This document shows, piece by piece, positions 43,070-50,802 of a DNA stretch of 64,000 nt. Numbering within the stretch: position 1 is the stretch's first letter; each line of letters opens with the position of its first letter. Origin of the DNA: DASUKM01 sp036278735 (GTDB lineage Bacteria > Acidobacteriota > Vicinamibacteria > Vicinamibacterales > 2-12-FULL-66-21). Location of the stretch: assembly GCA_036278735.1 (NCBI GenBank), contig DASUKM010000022.1:139283-203282 (forward strand), given 5' to 3'. The notes under the pieces are model-generated. The model ran no database searches, was not told the DNA's origin, and saw nothing but the letters and a program-made list of their open reading frames with translations. The position numbers and the translations under genes are program-made.

Positions 43070-44480
43070 GCACTTCTCCCGAAATTGTCCTGATTATGGC
43101 TGGAAAGGCCGCGTGTGCAGGCGATCCCAGTCTACCAGACGGCCCCGCCAAGCGCAACCGTAGCGCCGGCAACTGCGGCTCGCCCTGTGATTTGCGGGCA
43201 CGGTCGATCCAGGCCAGGGCGGCCGCCTCCGCGGCGTCGCGCCCCGCCGCGAGGTCGGCGCGCGTGAGCGGCGCCGGTTCGTCCGGAATCACCCCCCGCC
43301 CTTCGAGCCGCGTGCCGTCGGCCGTCTCGAAGTCTCCCCACGCGTGAATGAACACGTCGCCGTTCGGCAACTGATCGAACAGCGCCGGAAGCGCCTGCCC
43401 CATGCTCGTGCGGCCGAACACGCGCGCGCGGCCGATCGCCTGCATGCCGCCCGCGAAGCACTCCGACGCGCTGCCCGTCAGGCCGTCGACGAGGATCGCG
43501 ACAGGCCCCTTGAACGGTTCGACGCGCGCGCCGTCGGCGTCGACGAGTCGCGGGTTCGCCGTGAAGCGCAGTTCCCCCTCCCGCGTCTTCATCACGCCGA
43601 GCGCGACGCGCTGGTCGAGGAAGTGCCCCGCGATCCCCATGATCATCGCGGCGAGGCCGCCGGGATTGCCGCGCAGATCGATGATGATCCCGTCGCTCGC
43701 CCGGAACCGATCGATCGCGCGCGCGAACGGCGCGTCGACAGCGGCCATCCAGACGTTGAAGCGGATGAGGCCGACCGGCGCCCCCGCGGGGGTGGTCAGC
43801 GGCGTCGCCTCCACGCGCACGTGAAACGTCGGCAGGTTCCCGACGGTCACGGCCTGCCCCGGCTCGCCGTGCCGTGTGATCGTTCTGGTGAGCGTGGCAC
43901 CGTCCGCCTCGGAGAAGGTGACGGTGACGCTGGTGCCGGACGGACCGCGCAGGCGCGTCACGGCCGCGCGCCAGGCCGCCAGCCGCGCGATGCGCTCGGG
44001 GGTCGCGGCCGTGATCGCGTCGAGCAGCGATGCCGCCGTGGTGCCGTCGATACGCTCGATCTTCCAGCCCGGCCGCACGCCCGCCGCCGCCGCGCCGCCG
44101 TCCGGCTCGACGCGGCTGACGACCAGGTCGTGTCCAATCAGCCGCACGTCGAAGCCGGGCTCGCCGCTGAAGTCGGCGTTGTCGCCAGGCGCGTCCGGCG
44201 ACGAGGGGATGATGGCGAAGTGCGAGAGCCCGAGCCGTCCGAGCATGTCGCGGAGCACGTCGCGCAGTTCGCCCGGCGTTTTCGCGGCGGCCGCCCGCGG
44301 CCGCAACTCCGCGCGCACGCGATCCCACGCCTGCTCGTCGAAGCCCGGGTCGAAGTGCGTGTCGCGCACCTTCGTCCAGACGGCGTCGAACGTCTCCAGC
44401 GCGCGGGGCGCCTGCGCCTGCATCGCGAGCGGCAGGCCCAGCACGCCCGCGACGAGCAGCGCGGCCGCCCGGCGCCTCAC
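43041..44480 (-). CDS. S41-family peptidase, exported
   Basis: 479 aa, GTG start overlapping the LolA-like stop (GTGA); signal peptide RRRAAALLVAGVLGLPLAMQAQ. A helical N-terminal cap (DAVWTKVRDTHFDPGFDEQAWDRVRAEL) is followed by a PDZ-like segment GAAAAGVRPGWKIERIDG and the S41 core DGIIIDLRGNPGGLAAMI, VAILVDGLTGSASECFAGG (nucleophile Ser in GSASE). The Lys of CtpA-type enzymes (FGKG) is not present (GRTSMGQALP), so the catalytic base differs. C-terminal ~35 residues after LAGPSGRL overlap the next gene. Confidence 0.88.
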   Translation of the reverse strand: MRRRAAALLVAGVLGLPLAMQAQAPRALETFDAVWTKVRDTHFDPGFDEQAWDRVRAELRPRAAAAKTPGELRDVLRDMLGRLGLSHFAIIPSSPDAPGDNADFSGEPGFDVRLIGHDLVVSRVEPDGGAAAAGVRPGWKIERIDGTTAASLLDAITAATPERIARLAAWRAAVTRLRGPSGTSVTVTFSEADGATLTRTITRHGEPGQAVTVGNLPTFHVRVEATPLTTPAGAPVGLIRFNVWMAAVDAPFARAIDRFRASDGIIIDLRGNPGGLAAMIMGIAGHFLDQRVALGVMKTREGELRFTANPRLVDADGARVEPFKGPVAILVDGLTGSASECFAGGMQAIGRARVFGRTSMGQALPALFDQLPNGDVFIHAWGDFETADGTRLEGRGVIPDEPAPLTRADLAAGRDAAEAAALAWIDRARKSQGEPQLPALRLRLAGPSGRLGSPAHAAFPAIIRTISGEVHGAAPAASR

Positions 44481-45295
44481 TTGATCAGCGCCTTGATCTC
44501 GGCCGGCGCCTCGAAGACCGCCGGCGGCACGCTGTCGTACTCGAACGCCGCGATCGTAATCGTTTCCTCGACGCCCATCGTCCGGGTCGTGATCGTCGTG
44601 GGCTGCAGCAGTTTGCCGAACTTCTTGTAATCGGATTCCACGCTCGTGGCGGTCATCGATCCCATTGACGACTCGCGCGTGTTGATGCTGCCGGCGCGCA
44701 GGCCGGTCGCGACGTCGTAGAAATCGAAATCGTCGCCGCCGTCGCGGCGCACGAGCCGGACTTTGTAGCACGGCCGTCCTTCGAAGGTGGTCTTCTCGAC
44801 CGTGGTGAGGCTGGTGTAGTCGGCCGGATCGCGCAGTTCGCCGTAGAAGTCGGCGTCGAGCCCCGCCTGCTCGAGTTCCTTCCCCTGCTGCAGCATGGGG
44901 CCCGTGAGCGGCGACATCGTCCAGCCGTGGGTGCCGTCGAAGCCGCTGGCGATCTCGCCAACCCCGGGGATCGTGATGCGCAGCAGGGTACGATTCGGCT
45001 TGGCCGCCGCATACATCTCGACCGTGCCGCTCATGCCCGAGCCGGCAATCGAGACGGTGCCCGTGGCATGGCTCGACGAATAGCCGAGCACGGCGGCGCG
45101 GCCGCCGATCGCCTGCACATGACGGTCGACGATCGTGCGAGCCGCCGGCAGCGCCTCGACCGCGGGTGCGGCCGAAGCCGCCGATTTTGGCGCCTGCGGC
45201 GCCGGCGCCTGTCCCGCGAGCGGCGCGACGCCCGCCAGCGTCACGACGGCCGTCGCGAGCACGGCCGCCGCGCGCGCGCCACGAAGTCTGAACAT
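44477..45295 (-). CDS. LolA/LppX-like periplasmic protein
   Basis: 272 aa. Signal peptide MFRLRGARAAAVLATAVVTLAGVAPLAGQA, then AARTIVDRHVQAIGGRAAVLGYSSSHATGTVSIAGSGMSGTVEMYAAAKPNRTLLRITI, the beta-sheet start of outer-membrane lipoprotein-sorting-like folds, with later VESDYKKFGKLLQPTTITTRTMGVEETITIAAFEYD. Such proteins carry lipids or act on the outer membrane. Next to an S41 peptidase, with the start codon of the latter overlapping its stop. Ligand unknown. Confidence 0.78.
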   Translation of the reverse strand: MFRLRGARAAAVLATAVVTLAGVAPLAGQAPAPQAPKSAASAAPAVEALPAARTIVDRHVQAIGGRAAVLGYSSSHATGTVSIAGSGMSGTVEMYAAAKPNRTLLRITIPGVGEIASGFDGTHGWTMSPLTGPMLQQGKELEQAGLDADFYGELRDPADYTSLTTVEKTTFEGRPCYKVRLVRRDGGDDFDFYDVATGLRAGSINTRESSMGSMTATSVESDYKKFGKLLQPTTITTRTMGVEETITIAAFEYDSVPPAVFEAPAEIKALIK

Positions 45296-45337
45296 TGGAA
45301 CTCCTGATTGCGTGGGGAACGCTGCAATTGTAACAGG

Positions 45338-46606
45338 CTACCTGTGTCGCGCCTTCAGAAAGATGTCGATCTGATCGGGGCGCGGGTTCCAGTAGACGAG
45401 CCGCGTCCGGCCGTCGGGATCCTGCGACACGACCGCGGGAATCGACGTCGTCGTCAGGTGCCATCCTGCCGGCAGCACGATCGCGTTGCGCGCGCGGCCG
45501 AAGCTGCGGTGCCACATCAACTGCCCGTCGACGAGCGCGTAGCGCGCCGCATCCGTGTAGGTTTCCGAAATGCGCAGGCGGATCGACTGTCCCTTCTTCA
45601 CCGGCGCGAACGGAATGATCACGACTTCCGTGTCGGGCGACACCTGCTCGTCGATGTGGATGCCCTGCGCGGCGATCTGGGCGCCGGTCATGATTTCGGT
45701 CTTCAGCTTCTCGCCGGTATCGAGGACCGTCGCCGACGGATCCGACACGGTGCTGCCCGTCCGCACGACGTTGACGTACTTGTCTTCTCCCGGACGCGAT
45801 TCGGTGTAGTCGTGATAGAGCGAGAAGGCGTGCGTGGAGGGATCCTTCAGGAAATACACGATGTCGCGATCCTGGAACGCGCGCTCGGTCACGCGAATCT
45901 GGTCCATCGGACGGACGCGCGGCGCCGATTCGGCGGGTGCGGGAGGCGGCGCGGCGCTCGCACGATCCGGTGCGGCGGCCGCCGCCGCGGGCGCCCCTTT
46001 GAGCGCGCGTGCCTTGACGACGAGCGGCGCCTCGCCGGGATACGTGTTCATGAAGCTGACGTTCACGCGGCCGTCCGGCTCCTCGATCACCTGCACCGGA
46101 ATGTTGCACGACACCAGCTCGTAGCCGGCGGGCAGGACGACGGCGTTGCGCTTGATGCCGAGCGGACGGTCGAACACGATCAGGTCCCCGTCGCGGTAAT
46201 AGCTCTTCGCATCCTTGTACGTCTTCAGGATTCGGATACGCCCCTGGCCGCCGCCCTCGGGCACCGGGCGGGCGAGCGTCACCTGGATGTAGTGCGTCTC
46301 GAGATCGGCGCGCGTCAGACCGGCGTCGCGCGCCTGCTGCCCGGTGACCTCCTCGAATTTCAGCGGCTGCCCCGTCATCAGATCGATCACGGACTCGTCG
46401 CTGGCTTCGCTGCCTTTCCGAATCGGATTGAAGAAGAACTTCGCGCCGGGGCTGACGGCCGTCACGTCGTAGACGATCCTGAAACTCGCCGTCTCGGGCG
46501 CGAGCAGCTCGTATCGGGTGTACGCGTCGGTGCTGCGGTTCTGCGCCCACGCGGGCGCGGGGAGGCACACCAGGACGCCGACCAGGGTCGCACACAGACG
46601 CTTCAT
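45338..46606 (-). CDS. DUF4139-type exported protein
   Basis: 422 aa, signal peptide MKRLCATLVGVLVCLPAPAWAQ. Two beta-rich halves each hold a similar sequence (NAVVLPAGYELVSCNIPVQVI and NAIVLPAGWHLTTTSIPAVV), suggesting an internal duplication, joined by an Ala/Pro linker (PAAAAAAPDRASAAPPPAP). The fold pattern resembles DUF4139/mucoidy-inhibitor-like secreted proteins. Likely periplasmic or surface exposed; function unknown. ATG overlaps the stop of the preceding lipoprotein gene (ATGA). Confidence 0.7.
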   Translation of the reverse strand: MKRLCATLVGVLVCLPAPAWAQNRSTDAYTRYELLAPETASFRIVYDVTAVSPGAKFFFNPIRKGSEASDESVIDLMTGQPLKFEEVTGQQARDAGLTRADLETHYIQVTLARPVPEGGGQGRIRILKTYKDAKSYYRDGDLIVFDRPLGIKRNAVVLPAGYELVSCNIPVQVIEEPDGRVNVSFMNTYPGEAPLVVKARALKGAPAAAAAAPDRASAAPPPAPAESAPRVRPMDQIRVTERAFQDRDIVYFLKDPSTHAFSLYHDYTESRPGEDKYVNVVRTGSTVSDPSATVLDTGEKLKTEIMTGAQIAAQGIHIDEQVSPDTEVVIIPFAPVKKGQSIRLRISETYTDAARYALVDGQLMWHRSFGRARNAIVLPAGWHLTTTSIPAVVSQDPDGRTRLVYWNPRPDQIDIFLKARHR

Positions 46607-47205
46607 CGTGGCTCCTTTGCCGCGGACGCGGTCGAGATGGAGAGGGGGTGCGGCGGCACGCGCACGAAGCTGGCGGCGGCGCCGAACGCGGCGCCGCCTG
46701 GGGGCTGGGATCGCAGCCAGCCGCGCAGCGTCGCGGTCGGCGAGACGATCAACGCGTTCTGCTTCTGATCGAAGACGGCCTTCAGGCCTTCGCCGGGCGG
46801 CCGGCCGCTGCGCAGGCGCGCGGCCAGCCAGTCGTACGAGAGCGGCGTGACCTCGAGATGGTCGCCATCGATCGCGACGCGCAACACCGCGTGAACGGGG
46901 ATCAGGAGCGATCCGGGATCCTCGCCGCTGAGCGGCCTCACGTCGAGATACCTCGCGTCGCCGAGGACGGTGAGGAACCCGGTCAGGTCCCCGCGTTCGA
47001 TCGCGTAGTCGTAGTGCAGCCGGTACGAGTGCCACTCGGCGGCCTCGATGCGCACCGACGCGTTGTCGTCGGCGTCGCGCCAGACGCCCAGCAGCGCGGG
47101 GTCCCAGGCGAGCGAATCGCCGTCGTACGCGGGCTGCAGGCTCAGCACGAGGCATCCCGGCGCGCCGGAGAGAACGACGAGCAGCAGCAGGAAGCGTCGA
47201 ATCAC
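46603..47205 (-). CDS. Putative lipoprotein of unknown function
   Basis: 200 aa, GTG start at 47205 overlapping the MFS stop (GTGA). Lipobox VIRRFLLLLVVLSGAPGC (Cys18). Mature part begins with LQPAYDGDSLAWDPALLGVWRDADDNASVRIEAAEWHSYRLHYD, a pattern seen in small lipocalin-like envelope proteins (LxGxW), and has an Ala/Gly-rich C-terminus. Encoded between an MFS transporter and the DUF4139 protein in a tight cluster. Confidence 0.72.
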   Translation of the reverse strand: MIRRFLLLLVVLSGAPGCLVLSLQPAYDGDSLAWDPALLGVWRDADDNASVRIEAAEWHSYRLHYDYAIERGDLTGFLTVLGDARYLDVRPLSGEDPGSLLIPVHAVLRVAIDGDHLEVTPLSYDWLAARLRSGRPPGEGLKAVFDQKQNALIVSPTATLRGWLRSQPPGGAAFGAAASFVRVPPHPLSISTASAAKEPR

Positions 47206-48461
47206 GTCAACGCGCGGCCTCTGGTTTCCGGAATCCAGACCCACGTCAGCGCGGCCAGCACGAACGCCCCCGAACACAGCAGGAGCGCCTGGCCGAATCC
47301 GTGCGTCTGGGCGAGCGATCCGACGGCGAGCGGCGCCGCGGCGCTGACGACCCGGCCGATATTGTATGTGAAGCCCTGTGCCGTGGCGCGGATCGCCGTC
47401 GGATAGAGTTCCGCCGTCACCGCCCCGAAGCCGCTGAAGTACCCCGTCGCGAAGAACGCCACGAACGGCCCCAGCACCAGCAGCACGATCGGCACCCGCA
47501 CCGACACGTACACGAACAGCAGCGCGGCCGCCGTCAGCAGATACACGACGTAGGTGCGCTTGCGGCCGATGACGTCGCTCACGAACCCGAACGTCACGTA
47601 GCCGAACCACATGCCGATCTGCATGAAGAAGACGAAGCCGGAGACTGCCCCCGGGCTCAGCGCGATGCCCCCCTGCGTGCCCGGCGCGCGCAGATAGCTG
47701 GGCAGCCACAGGTTGAATCCCCACCACGCGAACAGCGTGCAGGTGTTCATCAGGGTCAGCAGGATCGTGACCGGGGCGAGCGGACCGCGGACGATGGACC
47801 GCAGCCCGGGCGAGGGAGCGGCGGCGCGTGCCGTCGCCGTCCAGATCTCCGGTTCGCGAACCCGGCGCTGAATCCACAGCGTGAAGAAGGCCGGCAGGAT
47901 GCCGACGAAGAACACCGCACGCCAGCCGAACGCGGGCTGCACGAACCCGTTCACCAGCGCGGCGCCGGCGTAGCCGACGGCCCAGCCGCTCTGCATGAAC
48001 CCGAGCGCCTTGCCGCGGTGTTCCGACGGCCACGCCTCCGACACGAGCGCGGCGCCGCTCGTCCACTCTCCGCCCATGCCGAGGCCGAGCAGGATCCGAA
48101 ACACCACGAACTGCGCGAGGCTGCCCGCCAGACCGCAGGCGGCGGTGAAGACGGAATACAGCGCGACGCTCAGCATCAGGGCGCGCGTGCGCCCGAATCG
48201 ATCGGCGATCCAGCCGAACGACACCCCTCCGACGGCGGCCGCGATCAGGGTGACCGAGCCGAGCAGCCCGCCGTCCGCTTTCGAGAGGCCCAGATCCGCA
48301 CTCAACGCCGGGAGCACGAGCGCGAACAGCATCACGTCGAACGCGTCGAGCATCCACCCGAGCGTTCCCGCGATCAGCGCGCGCCGCGCGTGCACGTCGG
48401 CGTCGCGCCACCATCCAAACAGACCCGGGCTCGACGGCAATCGTTCGCTGACCCGGGTCAT
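47202..48461 (-). CDS. MFS transporter (AAHS/SHS-like)
   Basis: 419 aa with 12 predicted membrane helices. MFS signature GWIADRFGRTRALM after helix 2 and FGFVSDVIGRKRTYV after helix 8; LGLGMGGEWTSGAALVSEAWPSEHRGKALGFMQSGWAVGY matches aromatic-acid/sugar-acid transporters. Substrate uncertain; directly after pxpA, so 5-oxoproline or a related acid is conceivable. Start 1 bp after the pxpA stop. Confidence 0.85.
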   Translation of the reverse strand: MTRVSERLPSSPGLFGWWRDADVHARRALIAGTLGWMLDAFDVMLFALVLPALSADLGLSKADGGLLGSVTLIAAAVGGVSFGWIADRFGRTRALMLSVALYSVFTAACGLAGSLAQFVVFRILLGLGMGGEWTSGAALVSEAWPSEHRGKALGFMQSGWAVGYAGAALVNGFVQPAFGWRAVFFVGILPAFFTLWIQRRVREPEIWTATARAAAPSPGLRSIVRGPLAPVTILLTLMNTCTLFAWWGFNLWLPSYLRAPGTQGGIALSPGAVSGFVFFMQIGMWFGYVTFGFVSDVIGRKRTYVVYLLTAAALLFVYVSVRVPIVLLVLGPFVAFFATGYFSGFGAVTAELYPTAIRATAQGFTYNIGRVVSAAAPLAVGSLAQTHGFGQALLLCSGAFVLAALTWVWIPETRGRALT

Positions 48462-48462
48462 C

Positions 48463-49227
48463 TCACGCGCCGGCGGCGCGCACCTCCACGCCGCGAGCGG
48501 TGAGCGCCGCCCGCAACTGTCGGGTCAGCCCGGCCGCCCCAGGCGTATCGCCGTGCACGCAGATCGTGTCGATCGTCAGCGGCACCTCGGCGCCGCTTCG
48601 CGTCAGGACGACGGCCTCCTCGACCATGCGAAGCGCGCGCGCCACGACCACAGCCGGATCGTGAATGACCGCCCCGGCGATCGACCGGGGGGTCAGCGAT
48701 CCATCCGGCTCGTACGCGCGATCCGCGAAGCCTTCCGCTGCGACCCCGAGCCCGGCGGCCCGGCCGGCGTCGAGCAGCGCCGATCCCGGCAGCCCGTACA
48801 GCACCAGCGCGGAGTCGAACGCCGCGACCGCGCGCGCGATCGCGTCGGCCAGCGGCCGCTCGCGTGCGGCCATGGTGTACAGCGCGCCGTGCGCTTTGAC
48901 GTGATGGAGCCGCACCCCTTCCGCCCGCGCCATCGCCGACAAGGCGCCGACCTGATAGAGCACCGCGTCTTCGATCTCCGCAGGGCTCGCCCGCAGATCG
49001 CGCCGTCCGAACCCGGCCAGATCGGCAAAGCCCGGATGGGCGCCGACCGCGACGCCTGCCGCCTTCGCCAGCCGGATCGTCTCGCGCATCACGGCCGGAT
49101 CGCCGGCGTGGAACCCGCAGGCGACGTTCGCCGAGGTGATGCTCGGCATCACGTCCGCGTCGGCCCCGAGGCGCCAGGCGCCGAACGACTCCCCCATATC
49201 GCAATTCACGTCGATCCGGGCCGCCAC
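48463..49227 (-). CDS. pxpA: 5-oxoprolinase subunit A (LamB/YcsF family)
   Basis: 254 aa, GTG start with AGGGGG 8 bases upstream. RIDVNCDMGESFGAWRLGADADVMPSITSANVACGFHAGDP, VAVGAHPGFADLAGFGRR, VKAHGALYTMA and TIDTICVHGDTPGA are conserved PxpA segments. With PxpB and PxpC it opens 5-oxoproline to glutamate using ATP. pxpB/C are not in the window. A TTGACA-N18-TAAGCT promoter precedes it, and the minus-strand genes down to fabI may follow from it. Confidence 0.93.
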   Translation of the reverse strand: MAARIDVNCDMGESFGAWRLGADADVMPSITSANVACGFHAGDPAVMRETIRLAKAAGVAVGAHPGFADLAGFGRRDLRASPAEIEDAVLYQVGALSAMARAEGVRLHHVKAHGALYTMAARERPLADAIARAVAAFDSALVLYGLPGSALLDAGRAAGLGVAAEGFADRAYEPDGSLTPRSIAGAVIHDPAVVVARALRMVEEAVVLTRSGAEVPLTIDTICVHGDTPGAAGLTRQLRAALTARGVEVRAAGA

Positions 49228-49250
49228 GGCACAACCCCCTGAAGGGCCGG

Positions 49251-49280
49251 AGCTTAGTGGCTGGCCGGCGATGGTGTCAA
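49251..49280 (-). promoter_or_regulatory. Promoter of the pxpA operon
   Basis: Minus strand TTGACA (49280-49275), 18 bp, TAAGCT (49256-49251). Start expected about 20 bases before the GTG. Confidence 0.65.
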
Positions 49281-49513
49281 GGAACGCCGCCGCAGGCGCC
49301 GGGCCGGATCACCAAAACTGTAATCGGCTGACAATTCTGTCGGGTCGCGGCGGATCGAGGCGCGGAAATATTGAGGAAATTGGCTGGTACGCCGGTTGCT
49401 CAAGGGGAGGGCGCAGGCGGCCTGAATATTTACGGCAGGGAGCCGTGAGTTGCTGGGGAGCCGGGTCGCCCGCAATCACCATGGGCATCGCCAGAAATGG
49501 CGATGCCCTTTTT
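49281..49513 (+). ncRNA. Unassigned structured region ending in a terminator (possible small RNA)
   Basis: About 200 bp between the pxpA promoter and the DGQHR gene with no ORF on either strand that looks real. AAATATT (49371-49377) and AATATTT (49424-49430) can pair. The segment ends with a plus-strand terminator, yet no known plus-strand gene lies upstream. No Rfam family was recognised (not 6S, SRP, RNase P, tmRNA or a known riboswitch by eye). Confidence 0.35.
49483..49513 (+). terminator. Rho-independent terminator
   Basis: GGGCATCGCC, loop AGAAAT, GGCGATGCCC, then TTTTT: a perfect 10-bp stem with T-tract, pointing right. On the other strand it lies three bases past the stop of the DGQHR gene, but without a T-tract on that side. 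Confidence 0.85.
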
Positions 49514-49516
49514 CGT

Positions 49517-50656
49517 TCACACCGCGGCGCCCTCCGGATACTGCAGCGCCAGGCGCAGCTCCTTCGCGAGCGACTCCACCGTCGTGCCCGACCGCTTCCA
49601 CGCGCCTTCGTTCTCGAATCGCAGATCGCCGATGCGGCGCCCCCACGGCGCAATCACCCGGCCGATTGCGCGAAAGTCGGCGCGCTCCGCGTGCTCCTGG
49701 TCCAGACGCCGGATCACATCGGGCGCCACCCGGACGAAGGCGCGCAGCGCCGTCGCGCTCTTGATCGAGTACTTGCGCCCGTTCCACGCGGCGCCGAACA
49801 CCTGGGCGACCTGCTTGAAGTAGTTCACGAAGAATTTCTTCGCCTCTTCGCGGAACCGGTCCCCTTTCGAGCCCGCCCCGAACGCTTCGTCCGCAAACAG
49901 CTTCTTCAGTTCCTGCGCGAGCGGCGCCTGCGCCACGCGGCCGCCGCCGACGCCCAGCAGCTTGATCTCGTCGTACAGCGCCGAGTCCTCCCGGTCGTTG
50001 AGCGCCCGCACCACGTCGTGCGCCGCCGCGAGGTTCTCGTCGCGATAGAGCTGCCGGCCCGAGAGCGACACCAGATGCGACGCATTCAGCCGCGTATGCT
50101 TCGCATTGATCGTCACGAACATCTGGACGACGTGGTCTTCCGGCAGCCGGTCGAAGATGATGGCCGGCACCGTGAACGGTTCGCCGCCGAAGCGATCGAT
50201 GTCGGCGTGGAGCGCGAGCAGCCGGTGCTGGCCGTCGATCGCCCGCAGGATCCCTTCGCGTTCCGGCACCTTCAGCGTCCCGAGCGGGGAGCCCGGCTCC
50301 ATCGGGTCGAACTTCAGCGTCTCGTCGCAGGAGATGATGACCGCCCCGGCAATCGACGGCAGGTCGCGCGCCTGCCGGCACTGTTCGTAGTACTGGACCA
50401 GCTCGTCGATTTTCCGGCGGATGATCTGGCGCTGATACGCCTTCTCGCTCGACGCGATGCGCCGCTCGAGCAGGTCCCAGTTCACCTTGGAGGGCGCGGC
50501 CGCCCCCTTCCGCTTGCCGCCCCGGACCGGCTGCCCCTGCTCGCCGTAACTGAGCACCTCGAATCGGACGAGTTTGTCGATATCATTCGCGGACAGCGAA
50601 GCTTGGTAGAATTGCACGCCAAACTGCTGCATCCGAATCGCGGCGACGCTGATCAT
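49517..50656 (-). CDS. DGQHR-domain protein (DndB-like)
   Basis: 379 aa. Central signature AIDGQHRLLALHADIDRFGGEPFTVPAIIF gives the DGQHR family; conserved around it are QRQIIRRKIDELVQYYEQC, QMFVTINAKHTRLNASHLVSLSG. DndB of phosphorothioate DNA systems belongs here, but no dnd, ssp or BREX gene is nearby, so this is a stand-alone member. Start ATG 50656, or ATG 50632 eight codons later. Probably a DNA-linked regulator or orphan defence protein; function not established. Confidence 0.85.
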   Translation of the reverse strand: MISVAAIRMQQFGVQFYQASLSANDIDKLVRFEVLSYGEQGQPVRGGKRKGAAAPSKVNWDLLERRIASSEKAYQRQIIRRKIDELVQYYEQCRQARDLPSIAGAVIISCDETLKFDPMEPGSPLGTLKVPEREGILRAIDGQHRLLALHADIDRFGGEPFTVPAIIFDRLPEDHVVQMFVTINAKHTRLNASHLVSLSGRQLYRDENLAAAHDVVRALNDREDSALYDEIKLLGVGGGRVAQAPLAQELKKLFADEAFGAGSKGDRFREEAKKFFVNYFKQVAQVFGAAWNGRKYSIKSATALRAFVRVAPDVIRRLDQEHAERADFRAIGRVIAPWGRRIGDLRFENEGAWKRSGTTVESLAKELRLALQYPEGAAV

Positions 50657-50679
50657 AGGCTTGACATCAGCTTTCTCAG

Positions 50680-50694
50680 GCCGCAGGCCTGGGC
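50680..50694. promoter_or_regulatory. Palindrome upstream of DGQHR gene and M14 peptidase
   Basis: CAGGCC-GCA-GGCCTG, six-base arms, in the 146-bp divergent gap. Possible operator shared by the two genes. Confidence 0.3.
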
Positions 50695-50802
50695 TGACAC
50701 GTTGGAGGCTAATCTTACCTTGCGACGGCGCCGGATGCCCACTGCCGCTCGTGCCAACCGGGCAACTACAACTAAGTCGATGCCACCAAAGGAGTTATCC
50801 TA

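Noticed and set aside
43041..46595. 1184-aa ORF as a fusion protein
   Set aside because: It is read-through of the S41 frame across two upstream genes in other frames; the coded text before the S41 signal peptide is low-complexity shadow.
49261..49310. Fluoride-riboswitch-like GGCGATGGTGT segment
   Set aside because: Only the first 11 bases resemble the motif; the pseudoknot partners are absent, it overlaps the pxpA promoter, and no fluoride exporter gene follows.
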